Shown here: positions 30,001-33,000 of the stretch, piece after piece | Numbering within the stretch: position 1 is the first letter of the stretch | Layout of the letters: the number at the start of each line of letters is the position of its first letter | NCBI GenBank assembly: GCA_903923905.1 | Contig: CAIXZH010000047.1 | Coordinates: forward strand, 1 to 64,000 | Direction of reading: 5' to 3' | Length of the DNA: 64,000 bases | Source: an uncultured Bacteroidia bacterium | GTDB taxonomy: Bacteria > Bacteroidota > Bacteroidia > Bacteroidales > Prolixibacteraceae | Notes under the pieces: generated by a model | What the model was told of the DNA's origin: nothing | The model's database searches: none | The model's input: the letters and a program-made list of their open reading frames with translations, nothing else | Made by a program: the position numbers and the translations under genes

Positions 30001-33000
30001 TGCATAATTATTGACTGAACTGGTATTTAAGTTTGCTCCTGCATTAATGGTAACAGGAGCATTAACGACCTGTGATCCGCCAAGGGTAACTCCGTTTGTA
30101 TTGGCAATGATCACACCTGTTGCATTTCCCGATGCAGGAAATGTGGGCAAAAATTCTGCTCCGGTGATCTGGGCACTGCTCCCTTTGTATTGTAATGTCG
30201 CGGATGCAGCATATACCAGCGTGCCTGTTAGGGTCGTGGTAGCCGTTCCTTCCATCGACAAAATCCCATTTATGGTTGTTGTTCCGGAGGCAAAGTTTTT
30301 TACCCCTGATCCTGAAAGTGTCAGGTTATTGTAGGTATATGCGCCAATGCTTTGTGACCCGTTTGAATTGAAGATTATAGTTCCCGTGGAACGGGTAAAT
30401 GATCCGCCATTACCGAGATCACCCCCTATATTTAAGGTGCCGGCTCCTGTAAAGTTTAATTGAGCCGTAGTGGCTGTTCCTGAAAAACTGATGTTGCCGG
30501 AAACATTAATTGTACCGGTTGAAACTGAAACTATCGTGTTTCTGCCGCTCGTACCACTTCCCGGAATAGCTATACTGGAAGCGGTTAAAGTTCCTGTCCC
30601 AACCGCAATTGTGCTATTCAGTGTTGCCGTTGGTGAATTCATGGTAATTGCACCGGAAACTGTAAGTGAATTTGCACCACTGATCGTTATACCATTAGCT
30701 GAAGTTGCCACTCCTACCGTAACTGTGGCACAACTTGCCCCAGAGGCCACTGTAACCGTTCTGCTTGACTGAATATTTACAATATCAAGGGCAGTGGGGT
30801 ATATTCCTACAGGAACAGGTGATCCGCCGGATAAATAAGACCACGTTGTATTTGAATTCCAGTTTCCGCTTGCGATTGAATAAAAAGTAAACGGACTGGA
30901 ATGGTTAATCGTGATTAAACTACTAGTCACTGTTTTTGTAGGTACAGTAGAAGAGGTAGCCGTGAAAGTATAGCTGCCGGGAGTTCCTCCAAAAATCATT
31001 CCCGAAAGATCGGCAACACCTGTTGTGGCATTAAAACTTCCTGTCTGATTTAAAACATTATTATTTCCGCTTCCGAGCCCTGTAACAGAATAGCCAACCG
31101 CTGAAGTAGTAAAGGTAACATTATTGGTTGCTGCATTAAAATTGGTAACCCCGTTATCATAGACATCCAGTGCAGCAAGGGTATTCGTTAAACTGCCGCC
31201 GAATGCAACACCAACCTCCTGGGGCGAATTAAGTTGAATTACAAAATGATCCAGTGCGGCTGAAGATACTGCGACCGAAAGTTGGTAAAGCGAAGGGGTA
31301 ATATTTAATATACCATCGGTTGCAGCGATGGAGGCAGTCTCAACTTTATAAAGGGCCATTGTGGCGGTAGCAACCCCATTATTGAAAGTAATGGTACTGG
31401 AGGTACCAAAGGCAATCGCAGAACCATTTTTATTGGTTACTGTCGGATTGGTACCCGCAGGAGCAGGTGATGAATTCGCCCCTGAAAAGGTGAGTATTTT
31501 ATCACCGATGTAGGAGGCATCTGTAGCTCCGAAGTTATCCTTCGCAGTAATGGTTATCGTTTGGGTCGCACCGGCAATTTGAGTACCGTTCCCAGTGATC
31601 ACTAACTTTGTGGCACCTACAACATCTGACACATTCACCACACCTGTTCCGGCAAAATAGGTATCATTTTGAGTCGCCGTAGGAGCAGCAGACTTAGAAC
31701 TGCCATATACTCCATTCGATTGCAAAGCTCCGCCCATCGTCAAGGTCAACGCATTATGCGACAGCCCTGTGCCAAGGTTGGCAATAACGTTGGTCCCGAT
31801 TGAAAGATATTTTACATTGGTTGCATCCGTAAATGTTTTGGTTCCGCCAACTGAAAGATTAAGGTAAGTATAGCCATTTGATCTTACAACTGTCTGACCT
31901 GCTGCTGCATTATAAACAATAGTCCCATTCCAATTTTTATCCAAAGGGATTGGGGTAGCACCCGTATTTTGGGTATTGATTGTTCCGCCATTGGCAATTG
32001 TTGATAGCGTTCCCAGCAACTGGTAGGTTACCATATCAAGTGTACCTCCTGCAGTTGTGGTCAATGTTCCGTTGACAGTCAGATTACCGATTGCAGACTG
32101 GACCCCACTAGTATTGCTTAGGGTTAAATTATTATAGGTACCGGTAACCACTTTTTGTGAGCCTGATGTGGCATCAAATTGAACTGTTCCGCCCCAGGAT
32201 ATTCCGGATGGAATGGGGGTTGCCGAAACACTTTGCGTCCGGAGGGTTCCGGCGCTTACAATAGTGGTTAAACCCAAATCATAAGTTACCATGTTAAGTG
32301 AACCGCCAGCTGTGATGTTAAGAGTAGCAGCTGTGATAGCTCCCGAAGCAGCATCCGTATTACTTGTATTATTTATATTTAAAATAGTATAGGTTCCAGC
32401 CATTACAGTTTGCCCGCCGGTTGCTGCATCATACTGAACAGCGCCCGTTCCTCCCCAGGTCAATCCGGACGGGACCGGAGCCGAGGTCGTATTCTGAGTT
32501 CGGATTGTACCACTATTTGTAATGGTGGGAAGGGTTCCGAGTAGTAGATTTGTCCCCAAATTTAAGGTCCCACCCGAAGTTGTTGTCAATGTTCCGTTAA
32601 CCGTCAAATCTCCACCGGCTGTCTGGGATCCACCCGTATTGCTAAGAGTCAGATTATTATAGGTTGGTGTTGCATAAATAGTCTGACCGCCTCCTGCAAG
32701 GCTGTAATTGACAGTTCCACCTGTCATGATTACATTTAAGAAGTTTATTGGAAAATTACTTCCGGTCTGGCCACCGGATGCAGCACCCAACTGCAGGGTT
32801 CCGGCAATGGTCAGGGTCCCACCTCCAGATGCACTCCTGTTAGCAGTGTAGGTAGAGAGATTTAAATTGGCACCGGTCTGAATATTTAAGTTTCCGGTTA
32901 TCGTGGTATTTGCACTCAGAGTTACTACTCCTGCAGTATTGCTGATCGTTAAATTGGCTGGCTGATTTGCAGTCAGTCCCGTTCCGGTCACCTGAGCTGC